64,000 nt of DNA from Ophiostoma sp. CBS 140.51. Its lineage: Eukaryota; Ascomycota; Sordariomycetes; Ophiostomatales; Ophiostomataceae. The stretch covers positions 1 through 64,000 of the forward strand of contig JANSLP010000100.1 of assembly GCA_029298735.1 (NCBI GenBank), in the 5' to 3' direction. Shown piece by piece: positions 44,901-53,904 of the stretch (position 1 is the stretch's first letter; the number at the start of each line of letters is the position of its first letter). A model generated the notes under the pieces. The model saw only the letters and a program-made list of their open reading frames with translations. It was not told where the DNA came from and did no database searches. Both the position numbers and the translations under genes were made by a program.

Positions 44901-46494
44901 TTAAGCATCCATCTCAACGTGTGATACGCTAACCTGGGCCTTCTCGTCGTGTAGCACAACACCGGTGCACTTGTACCTGGGGAAGTCCTTGACGGAGACG
45001 TTCTATGAAAAGTTAGCGGTGTTCAAAAAAATTCAAGAAGAATATAGAGTGACCCACGTTTGCAAACATCTCGTCAAGCTCCTCGAGGCTGCGGCCCTTG
45101 GTCTCGGGCAGGTAAAAGTAGGCCCAAACGAAGCCGAGAAGAGACAGAGGACCGAAAATGAAGCCGACCTTGGCGCCAAGGTTGGCGGCGTCGGTGTTGA
45201 TGAGATAGGGCAGCGCGATCTGAATGACAAGAGTACCAGCCCAGGTGCAGGCCGTGGCCAAACCCTGGGTACGCGAACGCAGCGTGTTGGACGCCACCTC
45301 AGACGTAACTATCCAGGCCACAGGACCCCAGGACCAAGTGAAAACGAAGCCGAACAGGCAAGTGAAGGCCACCAGACACTGGGCAGCGGCCGTGCTACCA
45401 GGATCAGCAGTACCAACAGCAGCGAAAACAAACATGCACACAGCCTGCAGGGCGGCGCCCCACAGAAGGATCGTGCGGCGGCCAATGTAGCGCACACTGG
45501 GGAACATGGCAATGATACCAGCCAGCTGGCAGATCTGCAGGATAATGCTGACGACAAAGGCGTTGCTGACACCCGAAACGGAGAAGAAGTAGGTGCCGTA
45601 AACATTGATAAACGAGATACCAGACAGAACCTGCCAGGTAACGCAGCCGGCAGCAATGTGAGTACGGCGAGCATCAGTGCCGCGGAAGATGGCTGTCATC
45701 GAGTCCCAAGCCGAGGGAGACGCAGTGGCAATCTGGCGCTCTGCCTGGATGTGAGCGGCAATGTCCTGGATCTCGTCGACAATGTTCGCGTCGCCGTACT
45801 GCTTGCCACGGAGACGGCGGACAGACTTGACGGCCTTTTCCGAGTTGTCCTGGGTCATGAGCCAGCGGGGGCTCTCGGGGAGGAACCAAACAAAGATGCA
45901 GATGATGACGGGGAAGATGAGCTGAGTGAGGAGAGGAATACGGTAGGCCCAGCGGGTGGTCATGGCGTGCGTGCCCTGGTTGATGCAAACACCCAGAACT
46001 TGGCCAATGTTGACGCCCGTCTGGTAGAGACCGATCAAGACACCACGAAGATGAACAGGAGCGACTTCACCATTGTAAACGGGCACAAAGTTGGAGGCGA
46101 AACCGATACCAGCACCAGCAAAGATACGGCCGACGTAAAGAGCGCCAATATTGGTCGACGTGACCTGCAGAATGACACCGAGGATAGCAATGGCACCCGC
46201 ACAGAAAAGACCAATGCGACGACCAAAACGGCTGCCAATATAACCAGAAGCGAAACTAGCGAGAACACAGCCAACGATCACAAGACCACCGAGGGCCGTC
46301 TGCGTACTGGCAGCAATGCCGTATGTGCCCGTGGCCGCGTCAAAGGTCCCGTAGTCCTCGAGGAAGGGCGTCATGGCCATGAAGCCGCCCAGCTCACCAC
46401 TGTCGATGCCAAACAGCAGGGCACCGGACATGACAAACAGGCCGATCAGGATCGGGCGGACCCGGCTGCCGGTATAATTTGCCGGAGCACTCAT
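44901..46494 (-). CDS. MFS sugar porter (hexose transporter-like)
   Basis: Two exons, 46494-45058 and 45002-44901, with a 55-nt phase-0 intron, give 512 residues. The last exon supplies NVSVKDFPRYKCTGVVLHDE, the usual tail after the PETKGRSLEELDEMFAN motif; without it the frame would end in an odd intron-encoded tail. Twelve membrane segments are expected. Sugar-porter signatures are present: GSRFGRR between TM2 and TM3, PESPRWL after TM6, GRRTILL, PETKGRSLEELD at the end. It resembles fungal high-affinity glucose/hexose proton symporters in the plasma membrane. A good TATATATA (46590-46597) lies about 95 bases before the ATG. SYGGRG sites for the carbon-catabolite repressor CreA occur at 46686, 46836, 46981 and 46990, close to chance frequency. 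The substrate is inferred. Confidence 0.92.
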
Positions 46495-46589
46495 CGTGGA
46501 GGTGGAATATAGGAGGTGAGGGTAGGTTGTCGATGTTGTTGATGTGTCCGTAGGAATTTGTCAATGTTGATGTTGATCCTTCCTCGACC

Positions 46590-46597
46590 TATATATA
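46590..46597 (-). promoter_or_regulatory. TATA box of the sugar porter gene
   Basis: TATATATA about 95 bases upstream of the ATG at 46494, inside CTACATATATATAGG on the minus strand. Position and sequence fit a TATA element. Confidence 0.5.
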
Positions 46598-46875
46598 TGT
46601 AGAGTCCCTGCGGCGGTCCATGTGCAACGAATGTTTGTATCCAATATCCTGGGACATGAGTCAACTGGTACACAACTGCGGGAATCTGGGGAAGAGGAGA
46701 AAGAACGAGGAGACGAGAGGGGGAAAAGAGGAGAACTCGTATAGACGAAAAAAAATCAAAATGACTCGAAAAAAAAATCAATGAAAGACAGCAGGCCTTC
46801 CGCTTGGCTCTTGTTCTGTCACAGGATGCAAGAGTGTGGAGACCCCGAGTGCGGCTGGCAGTCACAACCTCCAAA

Positions 46876-47220
46876 GTCGGGTCACCGCCGGCGGGCCGCT
46901 GTTGCCATGGGGCTTTTCTTATATCTTGTACATGTTTTCTTCCCTTTCCCGTTGGCCAGACCTTTTTCAATATTTTGTGTGTGGAGAATCTGGGGAAGAC
47001 GAAAATCAAAAGTGAAGGGGGAGAGGAGGAAAATCGTTGACTGTCGGCTGGCCGCCGATAAGCCGACCAATCCTACGAGACATTGAAACATCGTCTCATC
47101 ACATAAAGACTGCCGGCATGGGGTGTCCACTTACACCGCTAGCCAAGAATGGACTAACTGTTGAGTCTGTCGCCTGTGAAGCGGAGTTAGTCCGCGGCGG
47201 GCAATCGGCGTGCAGCCGAC
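46876..47220. repeat. Degenerate repeat copy A
   Basis: Three blocks resemble the copy at 49378-49485 in the same order and orientation: 46876-46906 (27 of 31 identical, all four differences transitions), 47127-47144 (17 of 18) and 47181-47220 (gapped match over GCGGAG...TCCGCGG...TCGGCGTG..CCGAC). Copy A has about 220 bases between the first two blocks; copy B has 12. No transposase or terminal repeat is seen. It lies 3' of the histidine phosphatase gene. Confidence 0.5.
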
Positions 47221-47529
47221 CGTACGAGGCTCGTATAGACAGCAATTCACGATGGCAATGAAGAATGCAAAAAGAAAAGAAAAGAAAAGAAATAAGAAGA
47301 TGGGGAAGAAATAAAGTATAAGAATACAGTAGTTTCAATCTATTAGTGCGGCCGTATAATTTCGTGGCAAGTACAAGTATCTACCTATTAGTATGCAGTC
47401 TTCCCATGCTGGGGTAAGTGTTTGAGCTTAAAATGCAAAATACAAAAATCGGCAAAACCCGCCCATTATTTACAATGCAAATGCTCGACAAAGAAAAATA
47501 AGAAAATGAGTGAACGCCAACCCTCAACG

Positions 47530-48735
47530 TCAAAAGCTTGGCGCTCCCGGTGCTTTGGTCGGCTGGCACACACAACCCTGGCCCTGGATGCTGGTGACAG
47601 GCGGGGCGGCGCACGTGTCGGCCTTTGTCCACGGCGCGTCGTCCTTTGGATTTGCGCTCGGACCCCCTGTCCGTCCGCCACTTTGGCCGCCACCCCCTTT
47701 GACAGATTCTGCACGCACCAGTACCGAGATGACCTGGCCGGTTGAGAGCTCAAAGGGACGGTGGCCCAAAACACGCAGCAAGCTGGTGATGGCTCCTGAG
47801 TGGCTCGTGAAGCTGATCCAGGTGCTCGGGTCAGTCAAGAAGACGTCATCCAACAAAGCCTTACTGCGGACATCGTGAGCTGCAGGAGGCTCGTCTGTGG
47901 TGCCTGTCCACATGGGATCGTGCTCGACAAAGCCGTCCTCGAAATTATAGGCCGGGAACTCGGCCTGCAAGCTCGTCTTTGTCGACCGCCGATCGCAGGT
48001 GTGCGTGCTAACATCTTCGCGCAGTCTCTCCTTCACGGTCGGCCGGTAAGGTGACTCGGCCGGCAGCACCAAACCCTTGAAGGTGAGCTGCGCTGTCTGC
48101 ATGCACCGTGTCAACGGGCTCACATAGTAGCGCTGCGGTGCGGGCTGCTTCTGGGAGCTCAATTGGGAAGCCCAGACGTCGTGAGCACGAGTCGCTTGAG
48201 AAGCGCCGATCGGCGTGAGATGAGCGTCGTTCCAAATGATCGGCGTCGTCGCAGCCGTGTCGTTGGCGTTGCCGTCCTGCTGGGCCCAGTAGCAGTTCCA
48301 AGCAGGTGTGCCATAGTAAGCTTCCGCGACGTTGTGGTCGCCCTCGCCGTGCCGGCCCATGAACAGAACTTTGTAGGTTGCGCCCGAGCCGGTCCCGACG
48401 GCAGCAGCGTTCAGGTAGTCGACATACCGCGCAAACCGCTGCCAATGTGTCTCGCCGACCTGTGCATCGCCGTCGGTTGGGTAGGCCCGGTCAATGAGGC
48501 CAAAGTTGGACGTCGCGTAGTCGAAACCGTCAGCGCGTGTGCTGGACTCGCTTTGGAGAAAGATGCCTTTGACGACAGTGTACTCGTAGCCAGCGGCCGC
48601 CTTCTCGCCACTCTTACTCCATGATGCCATGACGTCCGGCTGTGGCCATGAAGACAGGGAGCGCGCCAGCGCCAGGAGCGTTCCAACGGCCACGAAGAGG
48701 ACAAGGACGCGGCGAAGGGGGAAAGAGAGGACCAT
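47530..48735 (-). CDS. Histidine phosphatase (phosphoglycerate-mutase-like, Pmu1 type)
   Basis: A single exon of 401 residues, ATG at 48735. The catalytic motif LFMGRHGEGDHN (R128, H129) and a second His in ISFTSHSGAI identify the branch-1 histidine phosphatase superfamily. YVSPLTRCMQTA supplies the conserved Arg. The fungal Pmu1/YKL128C group to which it appears to belong are phosphatases, not glycolytic mutases. The first 25 residues are hydrophobic (LRRVLVLFVAVGTLLALA), so it is a secretory or membrane-anchored form. The C-terminal 45 residues are Gly/Pro-rich with two Cys near the end. It is flanked by two related degenerate repeats. Substrate unknown. Confidence 0.88.
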   Translation of the reverse strand: MVLSFPLRRVLVLFVAVGTLLALARSLSSWPQPDVMASWSKSGEKAAAGYEYTVVKGIFLQSESSTRADGFDYATSNFGLIDRAYPTDGDAQVGETHWQRFARYVDYLNAAAVGTGSGATYKVLFMGRHGEGDHNVAEAYYGTPAWNCYWAQQDGNANDTAATTPIIWNDAHLTPIGASQATRAHDVWASQLSSQKQPAPQRYYVSPLTRCMQTAQLTFKGLVLPAESPYRPTVKERLREDVSTHTCDRRSTKTSLQAEFPAYNFEDGFVEHDPMWTGTTDEPPAAHDVRSKALLDDVFLTDPSTWISFTSHSGAITSLLRVLGHRPFELSTGQVISVLVRAESVKGGGGQSGGRTGGPSANPKDDAPWTKADTCAAPPVTSIQGQGCVCQPTKAPGAPSF

Positions 48736-49917
48736 TCCGATAAGGCGGGAGGAAAATCAGAAGAAATAAAACAAAAAAGTAAGGAGCGGATGACCCAAGA
48801 ACAAAGAACCGTGGATTTGCGGATGGGATGCGGGATGGTGGGGACGATCGCGTGGCTGTGGAGAAAAAAGAGGTAAAAGGTTAAAAGGTAAAATGTTGTG
48901 AAAAGCAAAAACTTGGCGATGGAGAAAATTGTGAGAAAGGTGTGAGATGCTTGCTGATGGGTAGGAATCGGCAGGAGCGGCAGGCACGGCAGGGAAGGGA
49001 CGTTAGGAAGCGGGTGCTGACATGTGCGTGACAGGTGGGTTCGAACGCGTGGGAAAGTGCGGGAAAGCATGGCAAAGTGTGTGAGGAAGGCGCGATTGAC
49101 CCCCAAATGCCCCCCAAAAGAGCAGAAAGAACGGGGTACAGGGGCGATGGAGCGCTGAAGAAACGTGTCGCAGCACTAATTTCCGGCAGTTTTATTGGTT
49201 GCAAAAGGGGTTTAAAGCAAAATCGACCTGGATCTGGCCAGCATAGGGCCAATGCCCAGACTCGCGTAAGAGTTCTGGCCAGAGCTCGCAGAGCTTCCCG
49301 TTCTGAAAGAGAAGAAGCACGGGCCACAGTGGTTATTGTGTGCTGGGCCACTGTAGCGGTCCACTGTAGCGGGTCATGTCGGGTCGCCGCCGATGGGCCG
49401 CTGTTACCTCCTGAGCTTATCCACTAACACCGCTAGCCCCTCTCTCGTCTTAGCGGAGTCCGCGGTACGTCGGCGTGTATCCGACTCCGACCACAACACA
49501 AAGCCGCATGTCGGCAGTAACCCCTCTGCGAGAAGGATGCATCACAGGGACAGATACTGCGGAGTAGCTATTGCGGAGAACGTTATGAAATAAAATTTGA
49601 GGACAGAAAGACAAAAATATTTCAAAAAGTATCTCAGGAACATGTGAAGAGAACATCACCGAGCGGAAATTCTTGCGTCCGCCGGAGACTTTGTTTACTG
49701 CGACCCGTCTGACAACATCTGGGGTCATTTGGGGTCAACTCGATCAGTGTCGTCGACAGTGGCTGCCTATATGCCACATCGGCAACATATAACCCGTGAG
49801 ACGAGATACACAAACAACCCCGCCTCGACCGATACACAGTCACTTCAACCGCCAGCTCTCTCTGAGACACCTCTCAACCACAATATCTCACATATTGATA
49901 TCTCACATCCCGACAAA
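48736..49917. other. Divergent region histidine phosphatase / carboxylesterase
   Basis: About 1.2 kb holding both promoters and repeat copy B. The minus strand 48740-49000 is TC-rich, as expected of the phosphatase leader. A 13-bp direct repeat (CCACTGTAGCGG, twice) lies at about 49348-49373. A GGTTCGAACGC at 49028 resembles a tRNA B box but no tRNA fold surrounds it. Confidence 0.45.
49378..49485. repeat. Degenerate repeat copy B
   Basis: Blocks at 49378-49408, 49421-49438 and 49453-49485 match copy A at 46876-47220. It is the shorter form. The first block differs from A only by transitions, a pattern consistent with repeat-induced point mutation. It lies upstream of the phosphatase gene; A lies downstream. 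Confidence 0.5.
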
Positions 49918-51681
49918 ATGGCCTCACGAAATGGCAACGTCCTGAAGCTGGACAACTTTTCCGCACCCAGCGTGCTGCAGGTGCCCAACGGTCCGACTGT
50001 CAACGGCTTTCTATCGACTCATGGCGTCAACAACTATCTCAACATTCCCTATGCGCACATCCCGGCGCGCTTCCGCACGGCAAAGCTTCTGAACCTCGAA
50101 GATCTGACAAGTGATGCTGAGCTCGATGCAACAAAGTACGGCCCTCGCTGCCCGCAGCCGGCCGACGACATCCACATCTTGATGTCGCACATGTTTGAAC
50201 AGCTGCCCATGGCCCAGTACACAGAAGAGTTTTCGTGTCTGGACGTCAACATCTACGCGCCCAAGGACATCCCGCAAGGCACAAAGTTACCCGTCTTTGC
50301 GTGGATCCACGGTGGTGCTTTCCGTGCAGGCGACAATACGACTGAATTCGACGGAAACCACTTGGTGGCCCGATCTGTTGCTCTTGGCGAGCCCATTGTC
50401 GTCGTCACCATCAACTATCGGCTGGGCATCTTTGGCTTCACGACGTCAAAGGAGATTGACGCGGAGGCACGCGCCTCCGGCGAGTCGGCACCCATTCGTG
50501 GCCAAGGAATTAACGATCAGAAGCTGGCACTACTGTGGATCCAGAAGCACATCTCTCTGTTTGGCGGAGATCCTGCCAAGGTGACTGTTGGTGGCGAGTC
50601 GGCCGGTGCCATGTCCGTTCACTACCTTTTGCGCTGCCGGACTGATGTGCCGCTGTTTTCGCGCGCATTGATCTGCTCCGCACCCGCTGTGGCGACTTCC
50701 CTCCGAGATGTTAGCTCCGGTCAAGCCCAGTTTGACGCCCTCGTGGCTGCCGCTGGCATCTCGGAGAAAGCACCCTACCAGGTTAAGCTAGCTACCCTGA
50801 GGAGCTACAGTGCCAACCAGCTCGTTGCAATGCTGCCCCCGGAGATGTCCAACGGCCTGCCGACACCGTTTATTGACCCCACATGGTTTGCGGATGAGGA
50901 GGAGGGCAAATCTTTGGCTGACGGTGTGCTTCCTCCAGCTGAGTATTGGTGCCGTCTGCCTGAGTGGTGCTCTGAAATCATTGTCGGCAACACCAAGGAC
51001 GAGCTCGCGCTGTTCATTGGACGACCCGAAGCTATTGTGTGGAAGACTGAAGAAGCACAGAAGTTGCTGGGCGCTGTCGTTTCTAAAATTCCCGCTCAAC
51101 CTAACCAACCACTCGTTGAGGCCATCTGGGACTCTCCCTCTGTCAAGGTAGGGCCAACACCATTTGGCCGCATCGTCGCCTTTGGTACACACCTCTTCAT
51201 CGGTGGCCCCTCACACGCATTTGCCGCCGCTGTCACTCGCCAGTGCCCCAACCACAAGGTGTACATGTACTCCATTGACATTGTGGACCCTTTCCCAGGA
51301 ACGGCCAACGACGGCACTCCGCTCACAAAGGACGACCTTGCTGGACCTCTGTCCGGCTTTGCATGGCACTCCTTCGGCAACGCCATCATGTTCTACCAGC
51401 CGGCGTGCCAGAAGGATGCCGAGCTGGGTCAGACGGCGGACAAAATTACAGCCGCACACATTGGCCTCATGAATGGTAGCACATCATCTGACTGGGAGCC
51501 GTTTAGTGTGGCCGGTAAGCGCATGAGCTGGAACGGCAGCAAATCGGCGCTGGTGGAAATTGGCCTGGAGGCATCTGATCCGGTACACGAGCACTTAAAG
51601 ACGGCAGGAAACGAAGCGGCTCTGAAAGACTACGAAGAATTTATCCAGGATCCACGACGTGTTGTGAAGCTGTTGGGTTGA
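49918..51681 (+). CDS. Type-B carboxylesterase (alpha/beta hydrolase)
   Basis: A single exon of 587 residues. I start at the ATG at 49918 (AAAATGGCC); the frame is open for 63 further codons upstream but that part is His/Thr-rich and unlike the family. The COesterase fold is clear: oxyanion loop HGGAFRAG (131-138), GINDQKLALLWIQKH, nucleophile elbow GGESAGA with S228, and FAWHSFGNA as the catalytic-His region. There is no signal peptide, so it is probably cytosolic, unlike the secreted lipases of this family. It hydrolyses ester bonds of unknown substrates. It is divergent from the phosphatase gene with about 1.2 kb between the starts. Confidence 0.92.
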   Translation: MASRNGNVLKLDNFSAPSVLQVPNGPTVNGFLSTHGVNNYLNIPYAHIPARFRTAKLLNLEDLTSDAELDATKYGPRCPQPADDIHILMSHMFEQLPMAQYTEEFSCLDVNIYAPKDIPQGTKLPVFAWIHGGAFRAGDNTTEFDGNHLVARSVALGEPIVVVTINYRLGIFGFTTSKEIDAEARASGESAPIRGQGINDQKLALLWIQKHISLFGGDPAKVTVGGESAGAMSVHYLLRCRTDVPLFSRALICSAPAVATSLRDVSSGQAQFDALVAAAGISEKAPYQVKLATLRSYSANQLVAMLPPEMSNGLPTPFIDPTWFADEEEGKSLADGVLPPAEYWCRLPEWCSEIIVGNTKDELALFIGRPEAIVWKTEEAQKLLGAVVSKIPAQPNQPLVEAIWDSPSVKVGPTPFGRIVAFGTHLFIGGPSHAFAAAVTRQCPNHKVYMYSIDIVDPFPGTANDGTPLTKDDLAGPLSGFAWHSFGNAIMFYQPACQKDAELGQTADKITAAHIGLMNGSTSSDWEPFSVAGKRMSWNGSKSALVEIGLEASDPVHEHLKTAGNEAALKDYEEFIQDPRRVVKLLG

Positions 51682-52384
51682 TTTGTTGTACGTTCAGGAA
51701 ATTTAGAACCAAAGTTTACATTCTCTACCGACAATAACTCCTGAGACTGTCCTGAAGCCTTCTAGAAACGCCACAGCCGCAATGGCCGCTAATAACGCCA
51801 ACCAACGGCGCCCAACGTCACCCCTTAACATGTCAACAATGACTGCTTTAATAATTGCTAGTATCTTACCGTCTTCACGAATTGCTCATTTTATACGACC
51901 CCTTGAGGCATCAGTTTCTTCGAGGAATTTTTTGATGTTTTTTGCAGTACGTCGTACACGTACACTGTTGAAGAATAAATCCAAGTTTGGTCTGGCCCAT
52001 TGTGACAACGTGGGCAGAGGCTCCACAGATTTCAATAGTTGACTGCCATTTTGGGCGACCACAGCGCAAACTCTGACATACTGCCGTGGATCCGGAAACG
52101 CGTGTTCTTTTGTTCACAGGCAGTTTCTCAACCAATTTCTTCTTTTTACAGGCATATTTCGTGGACAAAGTAGGGGATGAAAATCAATAGCGCACCTTCA
52201 CCGGCCGTATTCCGCATGCTTTGGGACTTGTAGATGACAAGGTGCCGCTCTCCACGCCGAGATAAATACTGCCAAGATCCTGCTTTCAACAGCCCGTGGC
52301 GTTTCTTGGCTTTTTTGGCGTCCATGCCAGGGAGTATCATTGACGTTACAAAGTGGCGATACCAGAAAATATCACATTGACACA
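51682..52384. other. Intergenic region carboxylesterase / carbohydrate-binding-like gene
   Basis: About 700 bases with the esterase 3' UTR and the promoter of the next gene. Open frames are short. No gene or repeat seen. Confidence 0.45.
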
Positions 52385-53701
52385 ATGTCCTGGACACGGC
52401 GGCTGTCAGTGGCAGGTGTTCTGCTGCTTGCAGCGTTAGACAGCACCACAGCCAGTAACTGTCGCCCACGAAAATCGTCGTCTTCACTATCATCATCCGC
52501 GATCCCGTCTTCGTCAACCACTTCCTCGTCTTCGATATATACATCATCCTCGATTTCATCATCGTCGTCATTGACAATCTCCTCCTCTTCCTCAATCTCG
52601 TCCTCCTCTTCCGCCCTACCTAGTGCAATCAACCTACTCTCGAACCCCGGCTTCGACAACCTAACTGACGACGCCACATCACCGCCCACGCCCTGGGTCG
52701 CCTATGAAGGCGGCTTCAGTCTCTCCACGGACGAGTTCGTGTCCGCTCCCTATGCCGCCTCCTCGAGCTATGGCTCTAATGGTGGCTACACTAACTTTTG
52801 GATCTCCCAGGCCGTCGATGCGTCGCTCTGGGAGCCGGGTGTTCCCTACAATGTCTCCGCCTGGGTCTATGCCAGCGGCACCAACTGTGGCAACGGCCAG
52901 ATTGGGTGTGCCTACAAGGCCAGCACGGCCCCAACGTACATGTTTGCCTCCTACAAGACATGGAATATGTACAATGCCGCCGAGAACTGGTACGAGATTT
53001 GGGGTATCTGCTACCCGCCGGCAGGCAGTACTGGCCTCGGTAACGACCCGGGTATCGCCATTGTTGTCAGCTGCATGGGCGGCTCGTCATGGATTGACAA
53101 CGTGACACTTGTGGCCGCACCCGATGTCGTTATGGCACTGCCCAGCGAGACCAATGGGATCACCAATGGAAACTTCGACAACGTGACGGACGATGCCACT
53201 GGCAAAGCCACACCCTGGGTGTACACGAGTACCAGTGCCCTTCCCATTTTCTTGTCTGACGACCATGACAACTATCTCTCCGGCCCTTACTCGCTCGCTA
53301 TGAACTTTACGTCGACGACCACCGCCGCCACCGGCTCGCTCGAGTACTCCATTCCGTCTACATTCTGGGACTACGCCTACTCCTACAACCTGACTTTCTC
53401 CGCCAAGATCACCAGCAACAGCGCCGATAACACCGGCAGTTGTGCCTACCTCTACTATGGCTTCACCGAAACGATCATCACCAACCCAACTTACCTGACC
53501 TTCTACTCCAACAAGGATACTACTGTTATCGATGAGCTCGATACATGGATTACTCGTACCATCATCTTCCCTCCGAGTAACAACGGTGTCGGCGCATATT
53601 ATGGCGGTACATTGGGTATCCGTATCCAGCCTAGCTGTACTGATGCCACAGTGTATTTTGATGACTTCATTCTAGAGCCTGTGCTGCCATTTATTTTCTA
53701 A
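52385..53701 (+). CDS. Secreted Ser-rich protein with two carbohydrate-binding-like modules
   Basis: A single exon of 438 residues. MSWTRRLSVAGVLLLAALDSTTAS is a signal peptide. Residues 25-78 are almost only Ser with Thr/Ile, a typical O-glycosylated stalk. Two homologous modules follow, at about 83-238 and 248-438. They start with parallel segments: LLSNPGFDNLTDDATSPPTPW and GITNGNFDNVTDDATGKATPW. Each ends in a strand containing a conserved Asp (SWIDNVTLV; VYFDDFIL). The pattern (N-GFD start, aromatic beta strands, terminal DDF) fits a CBM4/9-like jelly roll as seen in fungal cell-wall proteins, but I cannot confirm the family. There are several N-glycosylation sites. No GPI signal is visible; the C-terminus is PVLPFIF. 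No catalytic domain is present. Confidence 0.8.
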   Translation: MSWTRRLSVAGVLLLAALDSTTASNCRPRKSSSSLSSSAIPSSSTTSSSSIYTSSSISSSSSLTISSSSSISSSSSALPSAINLLSNPGFDNLTDDATSPPTPWVAYEGGFSLSTDEFVSAPYAASSSYGSNGGYTNFWISQAVDASLWEPGVPYNVSAWVYASGTNCGNGQIGCAYKASTAPTYMFASYKTWNMYNAAENWYEIWGICYPPAGSTGLGNDPGIAIVVSCMGGSSWIDNVTLVAAPDVVMALPSETNGITNGNFDNVTDDATGKATPWVYTSTSALPIFLSDDHDNYLSGPYSLAMNFTSTTTAATGSLEYSIPSTFWDYAYSYNLTFSAKITSNSADNTGSCAYLYYGFTETIITNPTYLTFYSNKDTTVIDELDTWITRTIIFPPSNNGVGAYYGGTLGIRIQPSCTDATVYFDDFILEPVLPFIF

Positions 53702-53904
53702 TGAGCAAATATATCTGTTTCTTTCTTTCCTTTCCAAGATTGCACCAGTAACACCCCTGCCCTCACCTGTAAAGTGGGTTTCATCCCGTATGTATTTATG
53801 TGCGTCCCTGATCCTGTACTCGACCACACCTCCCAATTTTCAATCCACTGGATCAAGCCCAATAAAAGACCCTGCATCCTTTGACAGTCCAATGATCAAT
53901 GACT

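Noticed and set aside
44965..46512. A 515-codon plus-strand open frame opposite the sugar porter
   Set aside because: It is very Asp/Glu/Arg/Thr/Gly-biased, shows no domain, and is antisense to a clear 12-helix transporter including its intron.
49000..49080. tRNA gene suggested by GGTTCGAACGC
   Set aside because: The B-box match is imperfect and no A box or cloverleaf surrounds it.
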